NCBI RefSeq assembly: GCF_030656255.1
Contig: NZ_JAUSOE010000029.1
Location: 1 to 44,410 of the forward strand
Length of the DNA: 44,410 nt
Source: Brevundimonas sp.
GTDB lineage: Bacteria; Pseudomonadota; Alphaproteobacteria; Caulobacterales; Caulobacteraceae
Reading direction: 5' to 3'
The position numbers and the translations under genes are program-made. The stretch's first letter is position 1. The number at the start of each line of letters is the position of its first letter. Below, one piece after another: positions 7,424-16,163 of the stretch. The notes beneath the pieces are model-generated. The model saw nothing but the letters and a program-made list of their open reading frames with translations. It did no database searches and was not told the DNA's origin.

Positions 7424-9472
7424 ATGACGCCCACCCGACGCCCTTCCTTCGATCTGCTCTCCGCCGCCACGGCGTTTGGCGTCGTCGTGGCCGTCGCGGC
7501 CCTGGCCTATCCGGCCTTCAAGGCCAATCCGATGTCGGCGCCGGGCATGATCCTGATCGTCACGGCGGGTCTGATCGCCCTGATCGGCCTGTTCGGTTTC
7601 CGCCGCGCCGAGACGGCCAAACCGTCCAGCGACGTGGCCGTGGACATGCTGGACGCCATGGCGGAACCGGCGGCCCTGGTGTGGGAAACAGGTCAGGTCC
7701 TGGCCTTCAACGGCGCCTGGGCCCAGTCCAACGGCACGACCACCGCCCTGCCCCGCGGCAAGTCGGCCCAGGCCCTGTACATGGCCTTCGCCCAGGCGCG
7801 TCGGGGCGAGCCGGGGCACGCCATCGTCCAGATCGGCGCCCGCGAGGTCGAGGTGGTGATCGGCAAGGCCGGCCCCGATCGGTATCTGATGCGGGTCGCG
7901 CCCGAGGCCGTCCTGCCCCTGCCCGTGGCGGCGGCCCCGACGAACGGCGCGGCGGCGGGCGAATCCCGCGCCATGGCCGCCGGCGCACCGTTCGGCTCGG
8001 CCGTCATCGACGGCCCCGACCTGTTCGCCGGCCGGGCGCAGGAGGCCAACGCCGCCCTGGCCCTGCTGACCGGCCCTAACGCCGCCCGTGACGCCGCCTT
8101 CGGCCATCTGTTCGATCCTATGGGCGTGGCCGAGGCGCGGGTGAAGCTGGCGGCCGGGTCGTCCGGCCCCATCGAACTGGTCGCCCGCGCCTATCCCGAT
8201 AAGATGCTGCACCTCTATGTGGCGCCCGAGGGCGACCAGAAACGCATCTGGCTGTTCGACGTCTCGGCCCAGAAGTCGATGGAGCTGCAGCTGTCGCAGG
8301 CCCAGAAGATGCAGGCCGTGGGCCAACTGGCCGGGGGCGTGGCGCACGATTTCAACAATCTGCTGACGGCCATCCAGCTTCAGCTGTCGGGCCTGCTGGA
8401 GCGGCACCCGGTCGGCGATCCCTCGTATGAGGGGCTGAACGAGATCCGCCAGACCGCCATCCGCGCCGCCGACCTGGTGCGCAAGCTGCTGGCCTTCTCG
8501 CGCAAATCGACCGTCCGGCGCGAACGTCTGGACTTGGGCGAACTGGTCGGCGAGTTCGCCATCCTGCTGCGTCGCCTGCTGCGCGAGGACGTACGGCTGG
8601 AGACCGACTATGGCCGCGATCTGCCGGTGGTCCTGGCGGACAAGAGCCAGCTTGAGACCGCCGTCATGAACCTGGCCGTCAACGCCCGCGACGCAATGCG
8701 CGGCGTGGTCGAGCCCGGCGACGCGGTCGTCACCATCACGACCCGCCGCCTGACCGGCGACGAGGCCCGCCACCTGGGCTGGATCGACGCCCCGACCGAC
8801 GAGGTCGCCCTGATCGAGGTGTCCGACACCGGCCCCGGCGTGCCGCCCGAACTGGTGGACAAGATCTTCGAACCCTTCTTCACCACCAAGGCGGTGAACG
8901 AGGGCACGGGCATGGGCTTGGCCACCGTCTACGGCATCGCGCAACAGGCCGGCGGCCATATCTCGGTCAGCAATATCGAGGGCCCCCACGGCATGAGCAT
9001 GGGCGCCGCCTTCCGCATCTTTCTGCCTGCGGCGGGCGAGGCGGAACTGGCCGAGGTTCAGCCGGTCGAGGTCAAGGTCAAGGCGCCGCGCGACCTGTCG
9101 GGCGCCGGCCGCATCCTGTTCGTCGAGGACGAGGACGCCGTGCGCGGCATCGCCGCCCGCCTGCTGCGCCAGCGCGGCTATGAGGTGATCGAGGCCGCCG
9201 ACGGCGAGGAAGCCCTGATCCTGGCCGAGGAATACGCCGGTCAGATCGACATGATGATCTCCGACGTCATCATGCCCGGCCTGGACGGCCCGTCCCTGCT
9301 GAAGAAGGCGCGCAAATACCTGGGCGACGCCCCGGTCATGTTCATCTCGGGCTATGCCGAAAGCGACTTCTCGGACCTGCTCCAGGACGAGGTCGGGGTC
9401 TCCTTCCTGCCCAAGCCGCTGGACATCAAGACCCTGGCGGAACGGGTGAAACAGGAACTGCACGCGGGCTGA
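7424..9472 (+). CDS. cckA: Cell-cycle hybrid histidine kinase CckA
   Basis: The 682-residue protein has two N-terminal membrane helices (about residues 12-32 and 40-58), then PAS-like sensor regions. The dimerisation domain carries phosphoacceptor His308 in [14 protein letters not shown]. The catalytic ATPase domain shows [17 protein letters not shown] and [12 protein letters not shown]. The C-terminal receiver has Asp614 in MISDVIMPG and the lysine in FLPKPLD. This architecture, and the position right after flhB, identify CckA. CckA feeds phosphate through ChpT to CtrA and CpdR, and acts as a phosphatase when cyclic-di-GMP is bound. GCGAGG precedes the ATG. A small inverted repeat (ATCAG-ATCA-CTGAT, 7398-7411) lies upstream; its role is unknown. 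Confidence 0.95.
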   Translation: MTPTRRPSFDLLSAATAFGVVVAVAALAYPAFKANPMSAPGMILIVTAGLIALIGLFGFRRAETAKPSSDVAVDMLDAMAEPAALVWETGQVLAFNGAWAQSNGTTTALPRGKSAQALYMAFAQARRGEPGHAIVQIGAREVEVVIGKAGPDRYLMRVAPEAVLPLPVAAAPTNGAAAGESRAMAAGAPFGSAVIDGPDLFAGRAQEANAALALLTGPNAARDAAFGHLFDPMGVAEARVKLAAGSSGPIELVARAYPDKMLHLYVAPEGDQKRIWLFDVSAQKSMELQLSQAQKMQAVGQLAGGVAHDFNNLLTAIQLQLSGLLERHPVGDPSYEGLNEIRQTAIRAADLVRKLLAFSRKSTVRRERLDLGELVGEFAILLRRLLREDVRLETDYGRDLPVVLADKSQLETAVMNLAVNARDAMRGVVEPGDAVVTITTRRLTGDEARHLGWIDAPTDEVALIEVSDTGPGVPPELVDKIFEPFFTTKAVNEGTGMGLATVYGIAQQAGGHISVSNIEGPHGMSMGAAFRIFLPAAGEAELAEVQPVEVKVKAPRDLSGAGRILFVEDEDAVRGIAARLLRQRGYEVIEAADGEEALILAEEYAGQIDMMISDVIMPGLDGPSLLKKARKYLGDAPVMFISGYAESDFSDLLQDEVGVSFLPKPLDIKTLAERVKQELHAG

Positions 9473-9567
9473 ACGGCCGCTGAGGTCGCCCTGCGACGGT
9501 CGGCGGGCTTGCCAGACCGGACGGGGCGCCGGCCAATGGCCTTTCTGATTCCAGAGAGGGTTCCGTC

Positions 9568-11370
9568 ATGTTCGATCGCCGCCGCCTGATGTTGTCCGTC
9601 GCCGGGGCGGGACTGGTCTCAGCCCTGCCGGCCTTCGCCCAGACGCCGACCGACGCCGATGCGCGGCTGGACGCCTTGCTGACCCGTTGGTTCGACGAAA
9701 ATATCGACGAAAGCCCGGAAAGCGCCACCAGCCTGGGCCTCGACAAGGGCGACCGGGCCGGACTGGCCGCCCGCCTGTCGCAGCGCGGTCCCGCCGATGT
9801 GGCGCGTGACAAGGCAAAGGCCGTCGAACAATGGCGCGTGCTTCAGGCCTTCCCCAAGGGCGAACTGAGCCCCGCGTCGCTGATCACCTATGAGATCGCC
9901 GCCTTCAGTGCGGAAACCGGGGCGGCGGGCGCGACCTTCGACTACGGCAATGTCGGGGGCGGCGGGCGCCAGGGGCCTTATGTCGTGACCCAGATGTCCG
10001 GCGCCTATTTCAACGTGCCGGATTTCCTGGAGAACCAGCACCGGATCGAGACGACGGCGGACGCCGAGGCCTTCTTGTCCCGGGTCGAGGCCTTCGGCGT
10101 GGTGCTGGACCAGGAAACCGAACGGGTCCGCGCGGACGGGGACCGGGACATCGTCCTGTCGACCGTGTTGATGCAGAAGACGCTGCGTCAGTTGGACGCC
10201 CTATCCGGCCAGTCGGGTGCGGACATGGCCTTCGTCAAGGCGCTGGGCCGCAAGACCAGCGAGAAGGGGATCGCCGGCGACTGGAGCGCCCGCGCCGCCG
10301 CCCTGGTCGAGGCCAAGGTCAAGCCGGCCCTGGCCCGTCAGGCCGAGACGCTGAAGGCGCAGCAAGCCAAGGCGTCGCAAGACGTCGGCGTCTGGCGTTT
10401 CCCGCGCGGCGACGAACTCTACGCCCAGAACCTCAAGACCTATACGACCACCGATCTGTCGGGCGCCGAGATCCACCGGATGGGTCTGAAACAGGTGGCC
10501 GAGATCAGCGCCGAGATCGACGCCATATTGAAGGCCCAGGGCATGACCCAGGGCACGGTCGGCGAGCGGATCGCCGCCCTCAACGCCGATCCCGCCCAGC
10601 TGTGGCCCAACACCGACGCGGCCAAGATCGAACTGATCGCTTCGCTGAACGCCCAGGTCGAGGCCTTGCAGCCGCTGCTGCCCCGCGTGTTCGGCCATCT
10701 GCCGAAATCCAGGGTCGAGGTCCGCCGCGTGCCCCCGTCGATCGAGGTCGGGGCGCCGGGCGGCTATTACCAGGCGCCCACGCTGGATGGGTCGCGACCG
10801 GGGGCCTATTACATCAACCTGCGCGACACGGCGAACTGGCCCAAATTCGCCCTGCCGACCCTGACCTATCACGAGGCGTCGCCGGGCCATCACCTGCAGG
10901 TCGCCCTGGCCAGAGAGATGGTCAGCCTGCCGATCTATCGCCGCGCCGGCGGCTTCTCGGCCTTCAACGAGGGTTGGGCGCTGTACGCCGAAGGCGTCGC
11001 CGCCAATGATCTGGACGTCTATGCCGACAATCCGCTGGGCCGGGTCGGATTTCTGGGATCCTACCTGTTCCGGGCCGTGCGCCTGGTGGTCGACACCGGC
11101 CTGCACCATGAGCGCTGGAGCCGCCAGCAGGCCATCGACTATATGGCCGCGTCAGGCGCAAAGCCGGGCGACGCCTCGGCCAGCGAGATCGACCGCTATT
11201 GCGTGATGCCGGGCCAAGCCTGTTCCTACAAGATCGGCCACACCGTCATCGCCGGTCTGCGCCGGGAAGCCGAGGCGCGTCCGGGTTTCGACCTCAAGGC
11301 CTTCCACGACAAGGTCCTGGCCAACGGCTCGGTCCCCCTGTCGGTGCTGCAGAAGATCATGACAGCCTGA
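9568..11370 (+). CDS. Secreted DUF885-family putative metallopeptidase
   Basis: The 600-residue protein begins with a Tat-like or Sec signal peptide (FDRRRLMLSVAGAGLVSALP, cleavage likely after AFA-Q). The mature part matches DUF885. The key motif is H435-E-A-S-P-G-H441-H442, which resembles a zinc site, together with FNEGWALYAE and SYKIGHTVI. These are hallmarks of this family of predicted gluzincin-like peptidases. No substrate is known for most members. It follows cckA after 95 bases, with AGAGAGG before the ATG, and may have its own promoter. I see no functional link to cckA beyond position. Confidence 0.88.
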   Translation: MFDRRRLMLSVAGAGLVSALPAFAQTPTDADARLDALLTRWFDENIDESPESATSLGLDKGDRAGLAARLSQRGPADVARDKAKAVEQWRVLQAFPKGELSPASLITYEIAAFSAETGAAGATFDYGNVGGGGRQGPYVVTQMSGAYFNVPDFLENQHRIETTADAEAFLSRVEAFGVVLDQETERVRADGDRDIVLSTVLMQKTLRQLDALSGQSGADMAFVKALGRKTSEKGIAGDWSARAAALVEAKVKPALARQAETLKAQQAKASQDVGVWRFPRGDELYAQNLKTYTTTDLSGAEIHRMGLKQVAEISAEIDAILKAQGMTQGTVGERIAALNADPAQLWPNTDAAKIELIASLNAQVEALQPLLPRVFGHLPKSRVEVRRVPPSIEVGAPGGYYQAPTLDGSRPGAYYINLRDTANWPKFALPTLTYHEASPGHHLQVALAREMVSLPIYRRAGGFSAFNEGWALYAEGVAANDLDVYADNPLGRVGFLGSYLFRAVRLVVDTGLHHERWSRQQAIDYMAASGAKPGDASASEIDRYCVMPGQACSYKIGHTVIAGLRREAEARPGFDLKAFHDKVLANGSVPLSVLQKIMTA

Positions 11371-11375
11371 CCGGC

Positions 11376-11396
11376 CGCCCCTTCCGCACAGGGGCG
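11376..11396. terminator. Hairpin between convergent genes
   Basis: CGCCCCT (11376-11382) and AGGGGCG (11390-11396) form a perfect seven-base stem with a seven-base loop. It sits between the stop of the DUF885 gene and the stop of cheR, so it could end transcription from either side. There is no long T run, so it would be a weak intrinsic terminator. Confidence 0.45.
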
Positions 11397-11399
11397 CGT

Positions 11400-12215
11400 T
11401 CAGGCGGCTCGGCGGACGGCGGAGGGGGATTTTACATACAGGCCCTTGCGGCCGTTGACGGGGCGGAAGGCGACGGTCTCGCCTTCCAACCGCTCATCCA
11501 CGCCCAGGAACAGGCAGCCGTCATCGACCAGACGGCGTTCCAGCCCGTCCAGCACGCGGGCGCGGCGCGACGGCTCCATGTCTCCGAGCACGTAGCGGCA
11601 GAAGATGACGTCGAAACGGGCCTCGTCGGTCGGCTCGTCCAGCAGGTTGGCGCGTCCGAAACGGACGGTGTCGGCCAGTTCGTCGCGGACCCGCCAGTTA
11701 TCCTCGACCGGTTCGAACCAGCGCAGCATGGTCTTGGCGGTCAGACCGCGCTGGATCTCGAAACCGGTATAGAGGCCCGAACGCGCCTTCTCGATCGCAC
11801 GCTGCGACAGGTCGGTGGCCGTAAGATCCAGCGGCACGCCGATGTCCAGCCCCGCCATGGCGATCGACCAGGCCTCCTGTCCCGTCGAACATCCGGCGGA
11901 CCAGACCTTCACCCGACCGTTCGGGCGGGCGCGCGACAAGGCCGGCAGAAGCTCCTTCTCCAACACGGCGAACGGCGCGCGGTCGCGGCGGAACCAGGTC
12001 TCGGCGTTCAGCAGGGCCTCGATCACAGCCCAGCCCAGGGAGGCGACCGGATTGGCCCACAGGTTCGTCAGCAAGGCCTCGACATTGGCGTAGCCTTCAC
12101 GGCGCGCGATCGGTCCCAGCCGGTGTTCGGCCAGGTGAATGCGATCCCGCGCCAGCCGATAGCCGGCGCGGGTGGCCAATAGTCCCTGAAGCTTGTCGAA
12201 GTCCTCGGGTGTCAT
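11400..12215 (-). CDS. cheR: CheR-type chemoreceptor methyltransferase
   Basis: The 271-residue protein has the CheR N-terminal helical domain (about 1-75, with LLNAETWFRRD matching the family's NET motif). The SAM-binding domain starts at VKVWSAGCSTGQEAWS (about 103-117), followed by DLTATDLSQRAIEKAR and FDVIFCRYVL. CheR transfers methyl groups from SAM to glutamates of chemoreceptors. It overlaps the upstream receiver gene by four bases (ATGA), so the two are translationally coupled. In Caulobacter crescentus a CheR-type gene and a receiver gene also lie next to chpT, as I recall. Whether this CheR acts in chemotaxis or on another target cannot be told from sequence. Confidence 0.9.
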   Translation of the reverse strand: MTPEDFDKLQGLLATRAGYRLARDRIHLAEHRLGPIARREGYANVEALLTNLWANPVASLGWAVIEALLNAETWFRRDRAPFAVLEKELLPALSRARPNGRVKVWSAGCSTGQEAWSIAMAGLDIGVPLDLTATDLSQRAIEKARSGLYTGFEIQRGLTAKTMLRWFEPVEDNWRVRDELADTVRFGRANLLDEPTDEARFDVIFCRYVLGDMEPSRRARVLDGLERRLVDDGCLFLGVDERLEGETVAFRPVNGRKGLYVKSPSAVRRAA

Positions 12216-12589
12216 GCCGCGATCGCGCCGACCTCCATCAGCTTGGACTGAAGAATCTCGCCGTCAAAAGGTTTCATAACATAGTCGTCGGCGCCGGCGG
12301 CCAGGGCCTCGGCGATCCGTTCTGGACGGGTCTCGATGGTGCAGAACAACACCTTCGGAACATCACCACCGGGCGAGGCACGCAGGCGGCGCAGGAAGGT
12401 CAGCCCGTCCATCACCGGCATGTTCCAGTCGATCAGCAGCACATCGGGCATGACGCCTGAACAATAGGCCAGGGCTTCGGCCCCGTCCGCAGCCTCGTCG
12501 ACCTCGTAACCGAGGCCCTCTAAGATCCGGCGGGCGACCTTACGAATGATCCGGCTATCATCGACGATGAGGCAGGTTTTGAAATCCAA
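12212..12589 (-). CDS. CheY-like single-domain response regulator
   Basis: This 125-residue receiver domain stands alone. The acidic pair Asp10-Asp11 is in CLIVDDSR, the phosphoacceptor Asp54 in LLIDWNMPVMDG, the switch Thr84 in VLFCTIE and the lysine Lys106 in DDYVMKPFD. All active-site residues are present, so it should be phosphorylated. It lies between chpT (89 bases upstream) and cheR (four-base overlap downstream), all on the minus strand. Possible phosphate donors are ChpT or a chemotaxis kinase. Some CheY-like proteins of Caulobacter bind cyclic-di-GMP through an arginine-rich tail; none is evident here. Confidence 0.9.
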   Translation of the reverse strand: MDFKTCLIVDDSRIIRKVARRILEGLGYEVDEAADGAEALAYCSGVMPDVLLIDWNMPVMDGLTFLRRLRASPGGDVPKVLFCTIETRPERIAEALAAGADDYVMKPFDGEILQSKLMEVGAIAA

Positions 12590-12654
12590 GACGGGCTCCC
12601 CGGCGCCGGACCTCCAGCAGAAGTCGCGCGTCGTAGCAGCATCGCCCGATTCCA

Positions 12655-12670
12655 GTTAACGAGTCGTTGG
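12655..12670 (-). promoter_or_regulatory. Possible CtrA half-site upstream of the CheY-like gene
   Basis: Read on the minus strand the site is CCAA-N7-TTAAC, a perfect TTAAC half-site with a poor first half. The spacer (CGACTCG) resembles that of the fliQ box (CGACCCG). It lies between chpT and the receiver gene. This is a weak motif match. Confidence 0.25.
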
Positions 12671-12678
12671 GAAACGCC

Positions 12679-13347
12679 TCAGACGGGCATTCGCGCGACC
12701 ATCACGACGCGGCCGTCCTCAACCGTCACATGCAGCGAGCCGCCAGCCTCGACGACCGTCAGCCACAGCCAGTAGGGCTGAATCCATTGTCCCGCCAGCC
12801 CTTCAATCAGACGCTCGCCGGCCAGGCCAGTGACCGCCTCGGGTTTCAGCCGGGCGCGAGCGCCCTCGGCGAATCCCTCGATGAACAGGGCGCCGTTCTC
12901 GACGTGCGACTGGATCACCGCATTGCCGCCCATCGGCAGGGCGCCGACGGTCAGATAGGCCAGATTGGTCAGGGCGCGCGCCTGGGGCTTGGAAAACTCG
13001 CCCTCATGGATGCGCCAGTCCAGCGAGGCGCGCCCGCCCTCGGTCAGACCCGCGACCAGGGACTGAAGCTCGCGGGCGGTGAACCGTTCGCTGGTCGTCG
13101 CCGCGCCGAAGGCGACGCGGGCGAAATGGACCAGGGCGACCATCTTGCGGGCGCTCTGTTCGATCAGGGACAGGGCGTCCTCGCGCATGTCCTGGGCCGA
13201 AGGATCGCGCATCAGATCCAGGCCCGAGACGATCGCCCCCGAGGGACTGATGAAGTCGTGGCACAGTTTGGCGGCGACGTAGGTGGCCAGTTCGATTCCG
13301 TCGACAGGCAGGTCCAGCGGGGCTTTGGCGGCGTCGGTCGAATTCAT
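12679..13347 (-). CDS. chpT: Histidine phosphotransferase ChpT
   Basis: The 222-residue protein carries ELATYVAAKLCHDFISPSGA, with phosphoacceptor His30, followed by SGLDLMRDPSAQDMREDAL. These match ChpT, which passes phosphate from the CckA receiver to CtrA and CpdR. It has a histidine-kinase-like fold: a four-helix dimer bundle and a degenerate ATPase-like domain (RARLKPEAVTGLAGE, with no ATP-binding boxes). The frame is open upstream to 13437, but I prefer the ATG at 13347 because it puts the histidine near residue 30, as in the Caulobacter protein. An ATG at 13359 is also possible. It heads a chpT-receiver-cheR group and lies about 3.2 kb from cckA. Confidence 0.92.
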   Translation of the reverse strand: MNSTDAAKAPLDLPVDGIELATYVAAKLCHDFISPSGAIVSGLDLMRDPSAQDMREDALSLIEQSARKMVALVHFARVAFGAATTSERFTARELQSLVAGLTEGGRASLDWRIHEGEFSKPQARALTNLAYLTVGALPMGGNAVIQSHVENGALFIEGFAEGARARLKPEAVTGLAGERLIEGLAGQWIQPYWLWLTVVEAGGSLHVTVEDGRVVMVARMPV

Positions 13348-13455
13348 GGAGGCCAGCATACTCTCGTCGGCGTTCAGGTCACAGTTCATGTCGTGTGCGA
13401 GGCTGACGTGATTTGCCGGTTCATGGAACCGCCGCAATGGTCTATCGAGCCCATA

Positions 13456-14283
13456 ATGACGACCTCCCCCACGAACACCCTAGCCCTCGACCTCGAGTCC
13501 GGCGCCCTGTCCCTGGCGATCGCCCAGGTCGCCGAAGACGCCGCACGCCTGATCCTGCCCTACTGGCGCAGCGACACGGCGGTCGAGACCAAGTCGGACG
13601 ACAGTCCGGTGACCCAGGCCGACCGCGCCGCCGAGGCCCTGATTCTGGAGCGGCTCGCCGCCCTCTATCCCGGCGTCCAGACAGTGGCCGAAGAGGCCGT
13701 GGCCGCGAACGGCGCCCCGGATTCGGCCGACGACTGGTTCTGGCTGATCGACCCGCTGGACGGCACCAAGGGATTCGTGCGCGGCGGCGAGGCCTTCACC
13801 GTCAACATCGCCCTGATGCACGCCGGCTATCCGGTCGCAGGCGTGGTCACCGCCCCGGCGACGGCGACGACCTGGCGCACGGACACCCCCGGCGGCGGCG
13901 CCTTCCGTCGTCAGTACGGCGAGCAGCAGGAGGGCGAGGCCCACGCCGGCGCCGAATGGCGGCCGATCAAGGTCCGCGACCGTCCTCAGGAGGGCATGGC
14001 CCTGCTGAGCCACAGCGTCACCGACGAAGAGGCTGCGCGCCTGGCCGCGCGCCACGGCTGCACCCGCTGGCAGGGCACGGATTCGTCGCTGAAATTCTGT
14101 CTGATCGCCGAGGGCCGGTTCGACGCCTATCCGCGCTCGGGCCCGACCTCGGAATGGGATACGGCGGCCGGTCAGGCCGTGCTGGAAGCCGCGGGCGGCC
14201 GCGTCCTGGCCGACGACGGCCAGCGCCTGGCCTACGGCAAGCCCAAATTCCTCAACGGGCCCTTCGTCGCCATGGGCGGCTGA
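13456..14283 (+). CDS. cysQ: 3'(2'),5'-bisphosphate nucleotidase CysQ
   Basis: The 275-residue protein belongs to the inositol-monophosphatase fold. Metal-binding motifs are Glu79-Glu80 in TVAEEAV, the D99-P-L-D-G-T-K-G-F run, and W234-D-T-A-A-G. The lysine after DGT and the phenylalanine that follows favour CysQ over SuhB-type inositol monophosphatases. CysQ hydrolyses 3'-phosphoadenosine 5'-phosphate from sulfate assimilation to AMP. The ATG at 13456 is the start closest to the family N-terminus. The gene is divergent from chpT across 108 bases and converges on the next gene with only nine bases between stops. Confidence 0.88.
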   Translation: MTTSPTNTLALDLESGALSLAIAQVAEDAARLILPYWRSDTAVETKSDDSPVTQADRAAEALILERLAALYPGVQTVAEEAVAANGAPDSADDWFWLIDPLDGTKGFVRGGEAFTVNIALMHAGYPVAGVVTAPATATTWRTDTPGGGAFRRQYGEQQEGEAHAGAEWRPIKVRDRPQEGMALLSHSVTDEEAARLAARHGCTRWQGTDSSLKFCLIAEGRFDAYPRSGPTSEWDTAAGQAVLEAAGGRVLADDGQRLAYGKPKFLNGPFVAMGG

Positions 14284-14292
14284 GGCTTAAAC

Positions 14293-15516
14293 CTAAAGCC
14301 CCGCCTTCCACAGCAGCATCCCGGCCCGGTCGGCCAGGGCCGGCACGCCCAGTTCGCGCGCGGTCAGGACGGCTTCGTTCAGGATCAGGTGCAAATGGGT
14401 CGGCGCGGGGCCGCCCAGGCGGTGGCGGGCCAGGGCCAGTTCGGCCAGACCGATCTGGTCGGCGGCCCAGTCCAGCGGCGTGGCCGCGGCGAGGCGGTGG
14501 CGCAGACGGGCCTCCAGAAGCTCCAGCCCTGTCAGGTCGCGCACGGCCTCGGCCAGGGCGATTTCGCGCGATACCCGGCGTTCGCGCACCAGGGCGCCGA
14601 TGATGAGGCCGCGCCCCTGGGTCAGGGCCTCGGCCTGATTCAACAGCATCAGGGGCGTGGCGTCGTCGCCGGCGCGCAGCACCTGAATGACGGCCCAGTC
14701 CAGCGGGCTGTGGTCGGGCGTGAACTGGTCGCCGGCGGCGTCGAACATCATCCGACCCTGGGCCTGGGCCTCGGTATGACCGGCGACGGCGGCCAGGGCC
14801 GACAGACCCGCGCCGCACAGGGCCAGGGCGCGGGCGCGCGTCAGGGGGCGATAGTCGGGCGAGGCGTTCTCGACCAGGGCGCCCAGATCGCGGCCGGCCT
14901 GGTCCAGCAGACGCGCATCCCGCTTGATCACCCCGGTCTCCAGCGCGAGTCCCGCCCGATCCAGCCGCAGTTCGACGTCGTTCGCGCCCGCCTCGTGCTG
15001 GGCCAGGTCCATCAGGGCGGCGGCGTCCATCAGGGCGGCGGGGTCGCCTGACAGACGGGCCTTGCGCGTCTTGAGCCGGGCATGGATCGAGGACAGCTCG
15101 CCCGCGACATGAGCCCGGCGCGGCCGCCCCACGGCGTCGAGCGCGGTCAGGGCGCGGTCCAGGTGAATGGGGTCGCCGCACAGGTCGAAGCGCAGCATCA
15201 GGGCCTGGGCCTTGTCGATCGCGGCCCGCGCCGTCTGGTCTTCGCCCACGGCGGCGCGCACCAGGCTGTCTGCGCAACGGTCGGCGCGGTCCAGGCTGTC
15301 GACGGCGCCGCTGCGGCGGGCGTGTTCGCGCCACAGGGCGGCGGCGCGGCTCTCGGTCTCGAACGGGCGGGCGCAGGAGACACGACCCGCGTCGGTGGTT
15401 TCGCGGCGCGCCTCGGCCGCCAGCAGATCGACGCCGATCAGCTCGACCCAGCCCAGGTCCTCGCTCTCACGGGCCTGGGCGAACAGCTTGCGTAGGTCTC
15501 GGCCGAACTCGAACAT
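14293..15516 (-). CDS. Uncharacterised TPR-like helical-repeat protein
   Basis: The 407-residue soluble protein has no signal peptide. It is made almost wholly of Ala/Leu-rich helices of about 34-45 residues with recurring patterns such as DSLDRADRCADSLVRAA and IHLDRALTALDAVG, like degenerate tetratricopeptide repeats. I recognise no catalytic motif. Such proteins usually act as scaffolds. It begins at the ATG at 15516 (MFEFGRDLRKLF). The neighbours (cysQ convergent, a small secreted protein 111 bases upstream) give no function. It could be a lineage-specific Caulobacterales protein. Confidence 0.7.
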   Translation of the reverse strand: MFEFGRDLRKLFAQARESEDLGWVELIGVDLLAAEARRETTDAGRVSCARPFETESRAAALWREHARRSGAVDSLDRADRCADSLVRAAVGEDQTARAAIDKAQALMLRFDLCGDPIHLDRALTALDAVGRPRRAHVAGELSSIHARLKTRKARLSGDPAALMDAAALMDLAQHEAGANDVELRLDRAGLALETGVIKRDARLLDQAGRDLGALVENASPDYRPLTRARALALCGAGLSALAAVAGHTEAQAQGRMMFDAAGDQFTPDHSPLDWAVIQVLRAGDDATPLMLLNQAEALTQGRGLIIGALVRERRVSREIALAEAVRDLTGLELLEARLRHRLAAATPLDWAADQIGLAELALARHRLGGPAPTHLHLILNEAVLTARELGVPALADRAGMLLWKAGL

Positions 15517-15627
15517 GCGATGGACGCCTCTAAATCCCGCTTCGGGACGACCGGTGCGTCCCCCTGGGGTTCCAATGCAAACGCGACGCCGCCAAGGGGG
15601 TTCAGCCTGGCCTTAAGGATGATTTTC

Positions 15628-15966
15628 TCAGTTCAGGTCGGGCGTCTTCTGACGGCAGCGCTGCAGGGCGGTGCGGGCGGCCGGCGCATCGGCGTTCAGC
15701 TGACGCACGGCCTCGATCCGGGCGCGGGTCTGATCGGCCTCGGCCGCGCGCGATGGCTTGCCGGCGGCGGTCGCGGCCTGCATGGCCGCCAGGGACCAGA
15801 ACAGGGCGGCGTCGTACAGGCGTCTGCCCTCCGCGCTCTCGCCGCCTTCCAGTTCGGATGCGGCCTGGGTCAGGCCGGCGCAGCGCACCGCTTCCTCGTA
15901 GGAGACGAGGCCGACGTTCGGCGCGTGCTGCATCAGCAGGCTGGCGATGGTCAACAGGACCAACAT
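15628..15966 (-). CDS. Small probably secreted protein of unknown function
   Basis: The 112-residue protein starts with a hydrophobic stretch (MLVLLTIASLLMQ) that looks like a short signal peptide or membrane anchor. A helical, Ala-rich domain with two cysteines (in VRCAGL and LQRCRQK) follows; these could form a disulfide outside the cytoplasm. GGAG stands seven bases before the ATG. I do not recognise the family. It is divergent from the PHB depolymerase gene across about 200 bases. The codon pattern is like that of its neighbours, which supports it being real. Confidence 0.65.
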   Translation of the reverse strand: MLVLLTIASLLMQHAPNVGLVSYEEAVRCAGLTQAASELEGGESAEGRRLYDAALFWSLAAMQAATAAGKPSRAAEADQTRARIEAVRQLNADAPAARTALQRCRQKTPDLN

Positions 15967-16163
15967 GGGAAGGCTCCATAGACGTCCCCCCGGACATCGA
16001 AGACATCAGATCACGTTCCGACGCCGGGGAGAAGGTCGAACCCGGGCGGGAATTGGACAGGATTGCGAATAACTGCCGCGTCGGGATGAAACCCTGTATG
16101 CTGCTCTGCAGCAAACGGCCGGGACCCGGTTTCCGGTCTCGGCAAGACCCGCAATGGATCGTC

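Noticed and set aside
6515..9463. A 982-codon open frame on the minus strand opposite flhB and cckA
   Set aside because: It mirrors the codon bias of two certain genes, has low-complexity His/Gln/Gly/Asp content and no domain. Long antisense frames are expected at this GC content.
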